From: Streptomyces sp. NRRL WC-3605
GTDB taxonomy: Bacteria; Actinomycetota; Actinomycetes; Streptomycetales; Streptomycetaceae
NCBI RefSeq assembly: GCF_001509795.1
Contig: NZ_LLZN01000113.1
Span: 1 to 64,000, forward strand
Direction of reading: 5' to 3'
Length of the DNA: 64,000 nt
Below the pieces are notes generated by a model. It was not told the origin of the DNA, made no database searches, and saw nothing but the letters and a program-made list of their open reading frames with translations. How positions within the stretch are numbered: the first letter of the stretch is position 1; each line of letters starts with the position of its first letter. A program made the position numbers and the translations under genes. Of the stretch, positions 37,138 to 46,442 are shown one piece after another.

Positions 37138-37920
37138 GTGCAGCGCATCCGACTGCGTTACACCAAGCGCGGCCGCCTCCGGTTCACCAGCCACCGTGAC
37201 TTCCAGCGCGCCTTCGAGCGTGCGCTGCGCCGCGCCGAGGTGCCCATGGCGTACTCGGCGGGGTTCACGCCGCATCCGAAGGTGTCGTACGCCAATGCCG
37301 CACCCACCGGCACGGGCAGTGAGGCGGAGTACCTGGAGATCGCGCTCACCGAGGCGCGGGATCCGCAGCAGCTCAGGGCGCTGCTCGACGAGTCGCTGCC
37401 CGCCGGGCTCGATGTCGTGGACGCGGTCGAGGCCCGGACCTCCGGGCTCGCCGACCGTCTCACGGCGTCCGTCTGGGAGCTGCGTCTCGACGGGGTGGAG
37501 CCGGCCGACGCCGCGCGAGCGGTCGCCGCGTTCCAGGCCGCCGAGACCGTCGAGGTCCAGCGCATGACCAAGAACGGCGTACGCACTTTCGACGCCCGTC
37601 CCGCGGTCGCCCATCTCGAGAGCGTCCAGCATTCGGAAACACACAGTTCGCAGGCTGATAGGCCGACGGACCGGCCCTGTGCGATACTGCGGCTGGTTGT
37701 TCGGCACGTGACGCCTGCCGTACGACCCGACGACGTCCTGTCCGGTCTCCGCGCCGTGGCCGACCTGGCGCCGCCGGTCCCCGCAGCGGTGACCAGGCTG
37801 GCGCAGGGGCTGCTCGATGAAGAGACCGGCACGGTGACCGACCCGCTCGCGCCCGACCGCGAGGCAGCGACGGCCCCAACCGAGGCCGGGACCGCTGCCA
37901 CCGCGACGGCGTCGGCGTAA
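37138..37920 (+). CDS. DUF2344 protein (TIGR03936 family), partner of the radical SAM protein
   Basis: The 260-residue protein begins VQRIRLRYTKRGRLRFTSHRD, the signature of the DUF2344 family, and has YSAGFTPHPKVSYANAAPTG. In many bacteria the domain is fused to or adjacent to the TIGR03960 radical SAM protein and to rne and rplU, as here. Its activity is unknown. GTG 37138 is given; a CTG at 37096, eleven bases after GAAGGA, would add 14 residues (GKRQPEGPPPAPA) and may be the true start. The C-terminal 30 residues are Ala/Thr/Glu-rich and poorly conserved-looking. Confidence 0.85.
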   Translation: MQRIRLRYTKRGRLRFTSHRDFQRAFERALRRAEVPMAYSAGFTPHPKVSYANAAPTGTGSEAEYLEIALTEARDPQQLRALLDESLPAGLDVVDAVEARTSGLADRLTASVWELRLDGVEPADAARAVAAFQAAETVEVQRMTKNGVRTFDARPAVAHLESVQHSETHSSQADRPTDRPCAILRLVVRHVTPAVRPDDVLSGLRAVADLAPPVPAAVTRLAQGLLDEETGTVTDPLAPDREAATAPTEAGTAATATASA

Positions 37921-38181
37921 GGAAGTTCCGCGTAGGGACGGACGTCGAAGCGCCGCCCTCGTACTCGGGAGCCACCTGGGTCGGGCAGCGCACCGACCAG
38001 AAGACTTTCGCCAGGCCGTGCGCATGAGGCGTACGGAACCGGCGAGACAGGACACAGAGAGCTCCCGTGCGGCGCCCGCGCCCCGGACGGCGGCAGTCGC
38101 GCATCGCGCGAGCCGCGGACGTCACCGGCACACCACCGGACCAGGCGCGGCGCCCGGGAGCCTGACGGGAGAAACGCCCGC

Positions 38182-41100
38182 ATGCTCGAACCGACCGAAC
38201 CCACAGAGTCCGCCACGGACTCCGAACTGAACACTCCGAGCGACACCCTGCCGCCGCGCCGCCGGCGCCGTGCCGCCTCCCGGCCGGCGGGACCGCCCGC
38301 CGCTGCCGCCGGGACGCAGCCCGCGGAGGTGGTCGAGCCGGCCATACCGGCCGCCGAGGTCGACGAGGTCGACGAGGAGAAGGACGACGTCGAGGCCGTC
38401 GAGGCAGACGTCACCGCCGAGGCCGAGGAGACCCCCGAGCCCGCGCCCCCGGCCCGTACGCGCCGGCGTGCGGTGCGCCGTGCGTCCGCGCCCACCGGTT
38501 CGCCGGCGGCCGAGGCGGCCGCCGAGACCGTGGTGCCCGCGACGGCCGCCGAGCCGGTCGTCGAGGAGCCCGCCCCGGCCACCGCCGAGGAGCCCGCCCC
38601 GCCGCGCACGCGCCGCCGGGCCACCCGCCGGGTGACCGCGCCCGCCGCGGCCCCCGCCCCCGCGCAGGAGGCCGAGGACATCAAGCCCGCCGAGAACGAC
38701 GCCGAGACGGCCGAGACCGCCGCGGCCCCTGAGGCCGCCGCCGTCGAGGAGACCACGGAGGCCGCCCCGCGCCGTACGCGCCGCCGCGCCACCCGTGGCT
38801 CCGCCGCGCCGGAAGCCGTCCAGGCCGCCCCGGCCGACGAGGCGCCGGTGACCGAGCCGGAGCCCGCCCCGGTCGAGACGCCCGCTGAGAGCGCCGAGGC
38901 CGCCGCGTCCGAGGACGAGGCCGCCCCGCGTCGCACGCGCCGCCGCGCCACCCGCCGTACGGCCGCCCCGGCCGCCACCGAGGAGGTCTCCGAGACGGCT
39001 TCCGAGCAGGTCTCCGAGGAGACCGCCGCGGGGACGCCGGTGACCGCCGAGACCCCGGTGACGTCCGGTGTCGACATCGAGAGCCCCGCCGCGACCGGTG
39101 CCGCCGCCGAGGACGACGCCGCCCCGCGCCGCCGTCGCCGCGCCGTCCGCCGTGCCGCCACCGGCTTCGCCGAGCCCGCGCGGTCCGCCGCCGGTGAGGC
39201 GTCCGACGAGGCGCCGCGTCCGTCGCGGCCCGCCGTGGCCGTCTTCCAGGCGCCCGTGTTCACCGAGCCGCAGTTCCAGACGCCGCAGCGCGCCGCCGCC
39301 GAGGCCGCCGCCGAGGTGGAGACCGAGGACGACGAGGAGCTCCGCGAGGAGCAGCCCGCCGCTCCGCGCCGCCGTCGCCGCCGCCGTGGCGAGGACGTGG
39401 AGCCGCAGGCCGCTGCCGTCGAGCCCGCCGCCGAGGACGAGTCCGACGACACCGAGGACGGTGCCGAGGACTCCGCCGACGGCGACGAGTCCGAGGAGAC
39501 CGGTTCGCGCCGTCGCCGCCGCCGCGGTGGCCGTCGCCGCCGTCGCGGTGACTCCGGCGAGCCGGACGCCGATGCCGACGGCAGCGACTCCGACGACACC
39601 GCCACCGAGGAGACCGCCGCCGCGCAGGCCGAGCAGGACGCCGAGGACACCGCCGAGCAGGAGGAGGAGGACGCCGAGGAGGCGCACGACGACTCCGCCG
39701 GGTCCGGGTCCAGCAGCAGCCGCCGGCGCCGCCGCAGGCGCCGTCGCGCCGGTGACACGTCCGTGGAGGCCGAGCCCGGCGACGGCGACCCCGAGCGCAC
39801 CGTCGTCAAGGTCCGCGAGCCCCGGCCGAAGCCCGAGCCGTCCGACGAGGTGCAGTCCATCAAGGGCTCCACGCGCCTGGAGGCGAAGAAGCAGCGCCGC
39901 CGCGAGGGCCGCGAGCAGGGCCGCCGCCGCGTCCCGATCATCACCGAGGCCGAGTTCCTGGCCCGCCGCGAGGCCGTCGAGCGCGTGATGGTCGTCCGTC
40001 AGCACGGCGACCGTACGCAGATCGGCGTCCTCGAGGACAACGTGCTCGTGGAGCACTACGTCAACAAGGAGCAGTCGACGTCGTACGTCGGCAACGTCTA
40101 CCTGGGCAAGGTCCAGAACGTGCTGCCGTCGATGGAGGCCGCCTTCATCGACATCGGCAAGGGCCGCAACGCCGTGCTCTACGCCGGTGAGGTCAACTTC
40201 GAGGCGCTCGGCATGGCCAACGGGCCGCGCCGCATCGAGTCCGCCCTGAAGTCCGGCCAGTCGGTCCTCGTCCAGGTGACGAAGGACCCGATCGGCCACA
40301 AGGGCGCGCGTCTGACCAGCCAGGTCTCCCTGCCGGGCCGCTACCTCGTGTACGTGCCCGAGGGCTCCATGACCGGCATCAGCCGCAAGCTGCCCGACAC
40401 CGAGCGGGCCCGGCTGAAGACCATCCTCAAGAAGATCGTCCCCGAGGACGCGGGCGTCATCGTGCGCACCGCCGCCGAGGGCGCGAGCGAGGACGAGCTG
40501 CGCCGAGACGTCGAACGCCTCCAGCAGCAGTGGGAGGAGATCCAGAAGAAGGCCAAGAGCGGCAACGCCCCGACGCTGCTCTACGGCGAGCCGGACATGA
40601 CCGTCCGGGTCGTCCGGGACATCTTCAACGAGGACTTCTCCAAGGTCGTCGTCAGCGGCGACGAGGCGTGGGAGACCATCCACGGCTACGTCTCGCACGT
40701 GGCGCCCGACCTGGCCGAGCGGCTCCAGAAGTGGACCAGCGAGGTCGACGTCTTCGCCACGTACCGGATCGACGAGCAGCTCGCCAAGGCGCTGGACCGC
40801 AAGGTCTGGCTGCCGAGCGGCGGTTCGCTGGTGATCGACCGGACCGAGGCGATGGTCGTGGTCGACGTCAACACCGGCAAGTTCACCGGCCAGGGCGGCA
40901 ACCTCGAGGAGACCGTCACCCGGAACAACCTGGAGGCGGCCGAGGAGATCGTGCGCCAGCTGCGGCTGCGCGACCTCGGCGGCATCATCGTCATCGACTT
41001 CATCGACATGGTGCTGGAGTCCAACCGGGACCTGGTGCTGCGGCGCCTGCTGGAGTGCCTGGGCCGGGACCGTACGAAGCACCAGGTCGCCGAGGTGACC

Positions 41101-42240
41101 TCGCTGGGCCTGGTCCAGATGACCCGTAAGCGGGTCGGCCAGGGCCTGCTGGAGTCCTTCTCCGAGACCTGCGTCCACTGCAACGGCCGCGGTGTCATCG
41201 TGCACATGGAGCAGCCCACGTCCGCCGGTGGCGGCGGCGGTGGCAAGCGAAAGAAGCGCGCGCGGGCCGGTGCCGGTCCCGAGCACGTGCACGAGGCGTC
41301 CGTCGCCACCGAGCCGGCCGAGACGGCCGAGGAGGAGGCGGAGACGGAGGCCGAGGTCGCCGCCGAGGTCGCCGAGCCGGCCGCGCTCGCGGAGCCCGCG
41401 TTCTCGCCCGACGAGGAGCTGTACAGCAGCGTCGCAGAGGCGGAGGCCGCCGCGCGCGGCGGGCGTTCCCGGCGCCGCGGGGGCCGGCGCGCGTCGGCTC
41501 CGGCCGGTGCGCCGCGGAGGGCCGAGGCGGTCCCGACGGCCCAGGACGTGACCGTGGCCGAGGAGATCGCCCGTCCGGTCCAGCCGGAGCCGGCCGCCGA
41601 GGCGGCCGCCCAGCCGGCGGCCGTGGAGGACGCGGTCGTGCCGGCCGCACCCGCCGCCGAGGAGCCCGGCACCGAGGCGATCGCCGAGGAGGCCGCGCCC
41701 AAGGGACGGACGCGGCGCCGGGCCACCCGCAAGGTGTCCGCGCCCGCCGGGTCCCCCGCGGGGGCCGAGGCCGCCGTGGTGACGGTCGCCGAGACGGCGC
41801 CCGCGCCGGTCGCGGAGCCGGTCGCCGACCAGGCCCCGGCCGGGCAGGCCGAGGCGCCCGCCGAGCCGGTCGCGGAGAGTGCCGCCCCGGCCCGCCCGCG
41901 CCGCCGTGCGGTGCGCAAGGCCACCGCGCCGACCGCGTCGGAGGAGGCGGCCGTCATGGTCGTCCCCGCCGCCGACGAGGCACCGGCGGCCGACGAGGCA
42001 CCCGCCGCCGACGAGGCTCCGGTGGCCGAGGAAGGCGCCGAGGAGGCCGCTCCGGCCAAGAAGACGGCCCGGAAGACGGCCAAGAAGGCCACCGCGAAGA
42101 AGGCCGCCACCAAGAAGACGGCGGCCAAGAAGACGGTCGCGAAGAAGGCCACGGCCAAGAAGGCGGCCAAGACCGCCAAGACGGCCGCGGCCAAGTCGAC
42201 GGCGAAGAAGACCACGGTCTCCGCGAGCACCGACGAGTGA
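38182..42240 (+). CDS. rne: Ribonuclease E/G (RNase ES type)
   Basis: The 1352-residue endoribonuclease has its catalytic core in the middle, as is known for the Streptomyces enzyme. The first 600 residues are low-complexity acidic stretches alternating with Arg boxes such as RTRRRATRR. Then come an S1 RNA-binding domain (about 605-700), the RNase H-like and DNase-like catalytic domains with Asp895 (VVVDVNTGKFTG) and Asp939 (IVIDFIDM), and the zinc link Cys997 and Cys1000 (CVHC). The last 330 residues repeat the Arg boxes and end in a Lys/Ala run (KKTAKKATAKKA). It processes rRNA and mRNA. A 16-base-pair terminator follows. Confidence 0.95.
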   Translation: MLEPTEPTESATDSELNTPSDTLPPRRRRRAASRPAGPPAAAAGTQPAEVVEPAIPAAEVDEVDEEKDDVEAVEADVTAEAEETPEPAPPARTRRRAVRRASAPTGSPAAEAAAETVVPATAAEPVVEEPAPATAEEPAPPRTRRRATRRVTAPAAAPAPAQEAEDIKPAENDAETAETAAAPEAAAVEETTEAAPRRTRRRATRGSAAPEAVQAAPADEAPVTEPEPAPVETPAESAEAAASEDEAAPRRTRRRATRRTAAPAATEEVSETASEQVSEETAAGTPVTAETPVTSGVDIESPAATGAAAEDDAAPRRRRRAVRRAATGFAEPARSAAGEASDEAPRPSRPAVAVFQAPVFTEPQFQTPQRAAAEAAAEVETEDDEELREEQPAAPRRRRRRRGEDVEPQAAAVEPAAEDESDDTEDGAEDSADGDESEETGSRRRRRRGGRRRRRGDSGEPDADADGSDSDDTATEETAAAQAEQDAEDTAEQEEEDAEEAHDDSAGSGSSSSRRRRRRRRRAGDTSVEAEPGDGDPERTVVKVREPRPKPEPSDEVQSIKGSTRLEAKKQRRREGREQGRRRVPIITEAEFLARREAVERVMVVRQHGDRTQIGVLEDNVLVEHYVNKEQSTSYVGNVYLGKVQNVLPSMEAAFIDIGKGRNAVLYAGEVNFEALGMANGPRRIESALKSGQSVLVQVTKDPIGHKGARLTSQVSLPGRYLVYVPEGSMTGISRKLPDTERARLKTILKKIVPEDAGVIVRTAAEGASEDELRRDVERLQQQWEEIQKKAKSGNAPTLLYGEPDMTVRVVRDIFNEDFSKVVVSGDEAWETIHGYVSHVAPDLAERLQKWTSEVDVFATYRIDEQLAKALDRKVWLPSGGSLVIDRTEAMVVVDVNTGKFTGQGGNLEETVTRNNLEAAEEIVRQLRLRDLGGIIVIDFIDMVLESNRDLVLRRLLECLGRDRTKHQVAEVTSLGLVQMTRKRVGQGLLESFSETCVHCNGRGVIVHMEQPTSAGGGGGGKRKKRARAGAGPEHVHEASVATEPAETAEEEAETEAEVAAEVAEPAALAEPAFSPDEELYSSVAEAEAAARGGRSRRRGGRRASAPAGAPRRAEAVPTAQDVTVAEEIARPVQPEPAAEAAAQPAAVEDAVVPAAPAAEEPGTEAIAEEAAPKGRTRRRATRKVSAPAGSPAGAEAAVVTVAETAPAPVAEPVADQAPAGQAEAPAEPVAESAAPARPRRRAVRKATAPTASEEAAVMVVPAADEAPAADEAPAADEAPVAEEGAEEAAPAKKTARKTAKKATAKKAATKKTAAKKTVAKKATAKKAAKTAKTAAAKSTAKKTTVSASTDE

Positions 42241-42255
42241 CGCGTCCCGTGTGAC

Positions 42256-42292
42256 ACGAGTGCGGCCGGTCCCTGTGACCGGCCGCACTCGT
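42256..42292 (+). terminator. Hairpin terminator after rne
   Basis: A perfect 16-base-pair stem (42256-42271 with 42277-42292) is closed by a five-base loop. Confidence 0.85.
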
Positions 42293-42338
42293 TCGGGGCC
42301 GGGCCCGGTTTGACCCCCTCGGCAGCGGCCCCGTAACC

Positions 42339-42367
42339 TTGACCCTCGGTGTGTCCGTGGATATAGG
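42339..42367 (+). promoter_or_regulatory. Strong vegetative promoter of rplU-rpmA
   Basis: TTGACC (42339-42344) and TATAGG (42362-42367) are separated by exactly 17 bases. The predicted leader before rplU is about 110 bases and could hold regulatory structure. Confidence 0.7.
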
Positions 42368-42486
42368 ACGCGCCACATCCCCGTAAACCTCGTCCTCCGA
42401 CGCACCGGGTGCTTCGGAGAGGCTGTCCGCGTGCCGGGCGGCTGGACTGCGGGGGTGCCGTTCCCGAGCGAGAGAGTGAGATCCGC

Positions 42487-42807
42487 GTGTACGCCATCGT
42501 GCGCAGCGGTGGTCGCCAGCACAAGGTTGCTGTCGGCGACATCGTTGAGGTTGACAAGATTTCCACCGCCAAGGTTGGCGACACGGTCGAGCTCTCGACC
42601 CTGCTCGTTGTCGACGGCGACGCTGTGACCAGCGACCCGTGGGTGCTGGCCGGCATCAAGGTCCAGGCCGAGGTCGTGGACCACCACAAGGGGCAGAAGA
42701 TCGACATTCTGCGCTACAAGAACAAGACCGGCTACCGCCGTCGTCAGGGCCACCGCCAGCAGTACACGGCGATCAAGGTCACTGAGATCCCCGCGGCTGC
42801 GAAGTAA
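42487..42807 (+). CDS. rplU: 50S ribosomal protein L21
   Basis: The 106-residue protein begins [17 protein letters not shown], the L21 start, and ends in the [13 protein letters not shown] rRNA-binding tail. GTG 42487 follows GAGAGTGAGA; upstream frame extension is leader sequence. It is the first gene of the rplU-rpmA operon, 14 bases before rpmA. Confidence 0.97.
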   Translation: MYAIVRSGGRQHKVAVGDIVEVDKISTAKVGDTVELSTLLVVDGDAVTSDPWVLAGIKVQAEVVDHHKGQKIDILRYKNKTGYRRRQGHRQQYTAIKVTEIPAAAK

Positions 42808-42821
42808 GGGACTGAGGAGAC

Positions 42822-43076
42822 ATGGCACACAAGAAGGGCGCATCGTCCACCCGGAACGGTCGCGACTCGAACGCCCAGCGGCTCGGCGTGAAGCGCTTCG
42901 GCGGTCAGGTCGTCAACGCGGGTGAGATCCTGGTCCGTCAGCGCGGCACCCACTTCCACCCCGGTGCGGGCGTCGGCCGTGGCGGCGACGACACGCTGTT
43001 CGCGCTGCAGGCCGGTGCGGTGGAGTTCGGCTCCAGCCGTGGCCGCAAGGTCGTCAACATCGTCCCGGTCGCCTGA
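42822..43076 (+). CDS. rpmA: 50S ribosomal protein L27
   Basis: The 84-residue protein begins [16 protein letters not shown] and has the [22 protein letters not shown] segment of L27, whose N-terminus reaches the peptidyl-transferase centre. Length is normal, with no N-terminal extension of the kind cleaved in Firmicutes. GAGGAG stands upstream of the ATG. Confidence 0.97.
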   Translation: MAHKKGASSTRNGRDSNAQRLGVKRFGGQVVNAGEILVRQRGTHFHPGAGVGRGGDDTLFALQAGAVEFGSSRGRKVVNIVPVA

Positions 43077-43127
43077 GTCCTCCGACTCACGGCCCTGTGC
43101 GCAGGGCTTCGACCGAACGATTCGCGA

Positions 43128-43165
43128 GGCGGACCTCACTTCCCGGTCGGGAAGGCGGGTCCGCC
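43128..43165 (+). terminator. Compound hairpin between rpmA and obgE
   Basis: GGCGGACC (43128-43135) pairs with GGTCCGCC (43158-43165), and inside it TTCCCG (43140-43145) pairs with CGGGAA (43148-43153). TTT follows. It may act as a partial terminator that sets ribosomal protein output above ObgE. Confidence 0.65.
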
Positions 43166-43214
43166 TTTCGCGTGTTATCGAAGAACCACCCCGTACTTTC
43201 TGGAGGCACTGACC

Positions 43215-44651
43215 ATGACCACCTTCGTGGACCGCGTCGAACTGCATGTCGCCGCGGGTAACGGAGGCCACGGCTGTGCCTCCGTCCACCGTGAGAAGTT
43301 CAAGCCGCTCGGCGGGCCCGACGGCGGCAACGGCGGGCGCGGCGGCGACGTGATCCTCACCGTCGACCAGTCGGTCACCACGCTGCTCGAGTACCACCAC
43401 TCCCCGCACCGCAAGGCCACCAACGGCAAGCCCGGTGAGGGCGGCAACCGCTCCGGCAAGGACGGCCAGGACCTGATCCTGCCGGTGCCGGACGGCACGG
43501 TGGTGCTGGACAAGGCGGGCAACGTCCTCGCCGACCTGGTCGGGCACGGCACGTCCTTCGTCGCCGCACAGGGCGGCCGGGGCGGCCTCGGCAACGCCGC
43601 GCTGGCCTCGGCCCGGCGCAAGGCGCCCGGCTTCGCGCTGCTCGGCGAGCCCGGCGACCTCCAGGACATCGTGCTGGAGCTGAAGACCGTCGCCGACGTG
43701 GCGCTGGTCGGCTACCCGAGCGCGGGCAAGTCCTCGCTGATCTCGGTGCTGAGCGCCGCCAAGCCGAAGATCGCCGACTACCCGTTCACCACGCTGGTGC
43801 CCAACCTCGGTGTGGTGACCGCCGGCTCGACCGTCTACACCATCGCCGACGTCCCCGGTCTGATCCCGGGCGCCAGCCAGGGCAAGGGCCTGGGCCTGGA
43901 GTTCCTGCGCCACGTCGAGCGGTGCAGCGTGCTCGTGCACGTCCTGGACACCGCGACGCTGGAGTCCGACCGCGACCCCGTCTCCGACCTGGACATCATC
44001 GAGGCCGAGCTGCGCGAGTACGGCGGCCTCGACAACCGTCCGCGGCTCGTCGTGCTGAACAAGATCGACGTACCGGACGGCAAGGACCTGGCCGAGATGG
44101 TGCGGCCGGACCTGGAGGCCCGTGGCTACAAGGTCTTCGAGGTGTCCGCCGTCGCCCACATGGGGCTGAAGGAGCTGTCGTTCGCGCTCGCCGACCTGGT
44201 CGCCAGGGCGCGGGCTGCGAAGCCGAAGGAGGAGGCGACGCGGATCGTCATCCGGCCCAAGGCCGTGGACGACGCGGGCTTCACCGTCGTGCGCGAGGAC
44301 GACGGCCTGTTCCGGGTGCGCGGCGAGAAGCCCGAGCGCTGGGTGCGGCAGACGGACTTCAACAACGACGAGGCCGTGGGCTACCTCGCGGACCGGCTGA
44401 ACCGCCTCGGTGTGGAAGAGGAACTGATGAAGGCGGGCGCCCGGTCCGGCGACGGCGTCGCCATCGGCCCCGAGGACAACGCGGTCGTCTTCGACTGGGA
44501 GCCGACGGTGATGGCCGGCGCGGAGATGCTGGGCCGCCGTGGCGAGGACCACCGCCTGGAGGAGCCCCGGCCCGCCGCGCAGCGCCGGCGCGACCGGCAG
44601 GCCGAACGGGACGAGGCGGCGCGGGAGTTCGACGACTTCGAGCCGTTCTAG
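43215..44651 (+). CDS. obgE: Obg-family GTPase (ObgE/CgtA)
   Basis: The 478-residue GTPase has the glycine-rich Obg fold at its N-terminus ([29 protein letters not shown]), a G domain with Walker [10 protein letters not shown] (from about 166), switch [12 protein letters not shown] and NKID, and a C-terminal OCT domain. It acts in ribosome assembly and, in Streptomyces, is known as a regulator of aerial development whose loss or excess affects sporulation. The ATG at 43215 follows TGGAGG. The classical obg-proB-proA order is interrupted here by about 14 kb. A hairpin follows the stop. Confidence 0.96.
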   Translation: MTTFVDRVELHVAAGNGGHGCASVHREKFKPLGGPDGGNGGRGGDVILTVDQSVTTLLEYHHSPHRKATNGKPGEGGNRSGKDGQDLILPVPDGTVVLDKAGNVLADLVGHGTSFVAAQGGRGGLGNAALASARRKAPGFALLGEPGDLQDIVLELKTVADVALVGYPSAGKSSLISVLSAAKPKIADYPFTTLVPNLGVVTAGSTVYTIADVPGLIPGASQGKGLGLEFLRHVERCSVLVHVLDTATLESDRDPVSDLDIIEAELREYGGLDNRPRLVVLNKIDVPDGKDLAEMVRPDLEARGYKVFEVSAVAHMGLKELSFALADLVARARAAKPKEEATRIVIRPKAVDDAGFTVVREDDGLFRVRGEKPERWVRQTDFNNDEAVGYLADRLNRLGVEEELMKAGARSGDGVAIGPEDNAVVFDWEPTVMAGAEMLGRRGEDHRLEEPRPAAQRRRDRQAERDEAAREFDDFEPF

Positions 44652-44677
44652 CCGACGCCGATACGACCGGTGTGAGC

Positions 44678-44710
44678 GACGCCGGGGCCACCACGGGTGG
44701 TCCCGGCGTC
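44678..44710 (+). terminator. Hairpin terminator after obgE
   Basis: The 15-base arms 44678-44692 and 44696-44710 pair with one wobble around a three-base loop. Confidence 0.7.
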
Positions 44711-44882
44711 GTCGTGTCCGCACCCTCCGGCCGGAGACGGTGGCCGGATCGGTGAACCGCGGGCAAACCCGTGGGGTTCCTGAGGGCAACCCCCGGGCGG
44801 CCCGGCGAGTCGTACTGGGCGGCGCGCAGGAGGATCTTGAACCTCGCCGCGTTTCCGTCGCCGTCCGACCAACGGAGTTGCC

Positions 44883-46400
44883 GTGCCCTCGCGTTCCCAC
44901 CGTCGTACCCCGAACTCGCACCGCAGACGGCTGGGGCTCGCCACCGGGGCCGTGCTCGTCGCCGGGGCGATCGCCGTCCCCGCCGTGAACGCCGCCACGG
45001 AGTCCGCGGTGACCGCCAAGGCGAGCGCGAAGCGGCTGCACGACGACTTCAACGGCGACGGGTACGCCGACCTGGCCATAGGGGCGCCGGGCACCACCGT
45101 GAACACCCAGGCCCGTGCCGGATCGGTGAGCGTGCTGTACGGCTCGGCGAGCGGGCTGTCGACCTCCCGCAAGCAGGTGCTCAAGGGCCCGGGCGTCAAG
45201 GACCCCGAGGGCTGGCGGGGCCTGTACGGCAGCCATCTGGAGAGCGGGGACCTCGACGGGGACGGCTACGCCGACCTGGTCTCGGTGATCCAGGACTACA
45301 AGGTCGACATCGAGGACGGCTACACGGTCCAGGTCAACTGGGGCGGCCCCGACGGGCTGTCGGCCCAGCCGACGACCCTGATGTGGACGCCGCTGGTGCC
45401 CGCCGCGACCGGACTGTTCACCGTGGCGGACGTCGACGGCGACAAGCACCCGGATCTGGTGACGCTCAGCAACGACGACTGGCAGAGCTGGGACCCGGAG
45501 AAGAGCAACGGCGACGGCACGGTGTTCCACGGCCCGTTCGACCGCGAGGGGCGTCCCGCGAAGAAGGACTACTTCACCATCGCCGGGCAGACCCAGAGCT
45601 ACCAGTCGCTGACCGCGGGGGACGTCGACGGCGACGGCGCCGCCGACCTCGCCGTGCGGACCACGAAGGCCGACGGCACCCGAGGCGTCGAACTGCTCCT
45701 GGGCGGCACGGGCGGCTTCACCCGCAAGGGCCTGCTCAAGGACGCCCAGGGCCGGACCGTCCCCGGTGAGGACGCGGCGATCGGCGACCTCGACAAGGAC
45801 GGCTACGGCGACATCGTCGTCGGCCACTCCTCGGAGAGCACCACCGGACTGCCCACCAAGGGCGGCGCCGTCGCCGTCGTGTACGGCGGCCCGCAGGGCG
45901 TGTCCACCAGCCGCAAGGCGGTGTGGATCAACCAGGACACCGCCGGGGTGCCGGGCGCGGCCGAGAAGGGCGACGGCATGGGCACCGGGCTGTCCATCGG
46001 CGACACCGACGGCGACGGCTACCTCGACGTGGCGACCGGCCTGCCCGGCGAGGACCTCGACTCCGTCACCGACGCCGGCGCCGTGCTCGTGCTGCGCGGC
46101 GGCGCGTCCGGCCTGACCGGCACCGGCGCCAAGGCGTTCACGCAGAACACCGCCAAGGTGCCCGGCACCGCCGAGAAGGGCGACAGGTTCGGGGCGGACA
46201 CCGCGCTCGTCGACGCCGACGGCGACAAGCGGAACGGGCTCGTCGTCGGTGACCCGGACGAGAACGCCACCGACGGCTCCGTGTGGGTCCTCTCCACGAC
46301 GTCCACCGGCATCACCGCGACCGGCTCCTTCTCGTTCGGCCCCGCCACCATGGGCTTCACCGCGAGCAAGGCCCGCTTCGGCGCCGCCGTCTCCGGCTGA
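44883..46400 (+). CDS. Secreted FG-GAP (integrin-like) beta-propeller protein
   Basis: The 505-residue protein has a Sec signal peptide with basic start (PSRSHRRTPNSHRRR) and hydrophobic core (LGLATGAVLVAGAIAVPAVNA). Seven FG-GAP/VCBS repeats follow, recognised by calcium loops of the type DxDGDGYxD (for example DFNGDGYADLAIGAPG, DTDGDGYLDVATG), enough for a seven-bladed propeller. No enzyme motif or cell-wall sorting signal is seen. Likely a secreted or wall-bound calcium-binding protein; partner unknown. The GTG at 44883 follows CGGAG. A second, related gene lies 42 bases downstream. Confidence 0.85.
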   Translation: MPSRSHRRTPNSHRRRLGLATGAVLVAGAIAVPAVNAATESAVTAKASAKRLHDDFNGDGYADLAIGAPGTTVNTQARAGSVSVLYGSASGLSTSRKQVLKGPGVKDPEGWRGLYGSHLESGDLDGDGYADLVSVIQDYKVDIEDGYTVQVNWGGPDGLSAQPTTLMWTPLVPAATGLFTVADVDGDKHPDLVTLSNDDWQSWDPEKSNGDGTVFHGPFDREGRPAKKDYFTIAGQTQSYQSLTAGDVDGDGAADLAVRTTKADGTRGVELLLGGTGGFTRKGLLKDAQGRTVPGEDAAIGDLDKDGYGDIVVGHSSESTTGLPTKGGAVAVVYGGPQGVSTSRKAVWINQDTAGVPGAAEKGDGMGTGLSIGDTDGDGYLDVATGLPGEDLDSVTDAGAVLVLRGGASGLTGTGAKAFTQNTAKVPGTAEKGDRFGADTALVDADGDKRNGLVVGDPDENATDGSVWVLSTTSTGITATGSFSFGPATMGFTASKARFGAAVSG

Positions 46401-46442
46401 CGGCCCACCACCTCCCCTCACCGCACAGAACTGGAGACCGAG

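Noticed and set aside
38400..39800. Short direct repeats in rne that might suggest a CRISPR or minisatellite array
   Set aside because: The repeats follow the reading frame and encode Arg boxes; spacing is irregular and there are no unique spacers of constant length.
38122..42843. Antisense frame of 1573 codons opposite rne and rplU
   Set aside because: It is a Gly/Leu/Arg-rich mirror of the low-complexity rne sequence. Very high third-position GC removes stop codons on the opposite strand. It has no start signal or domain.
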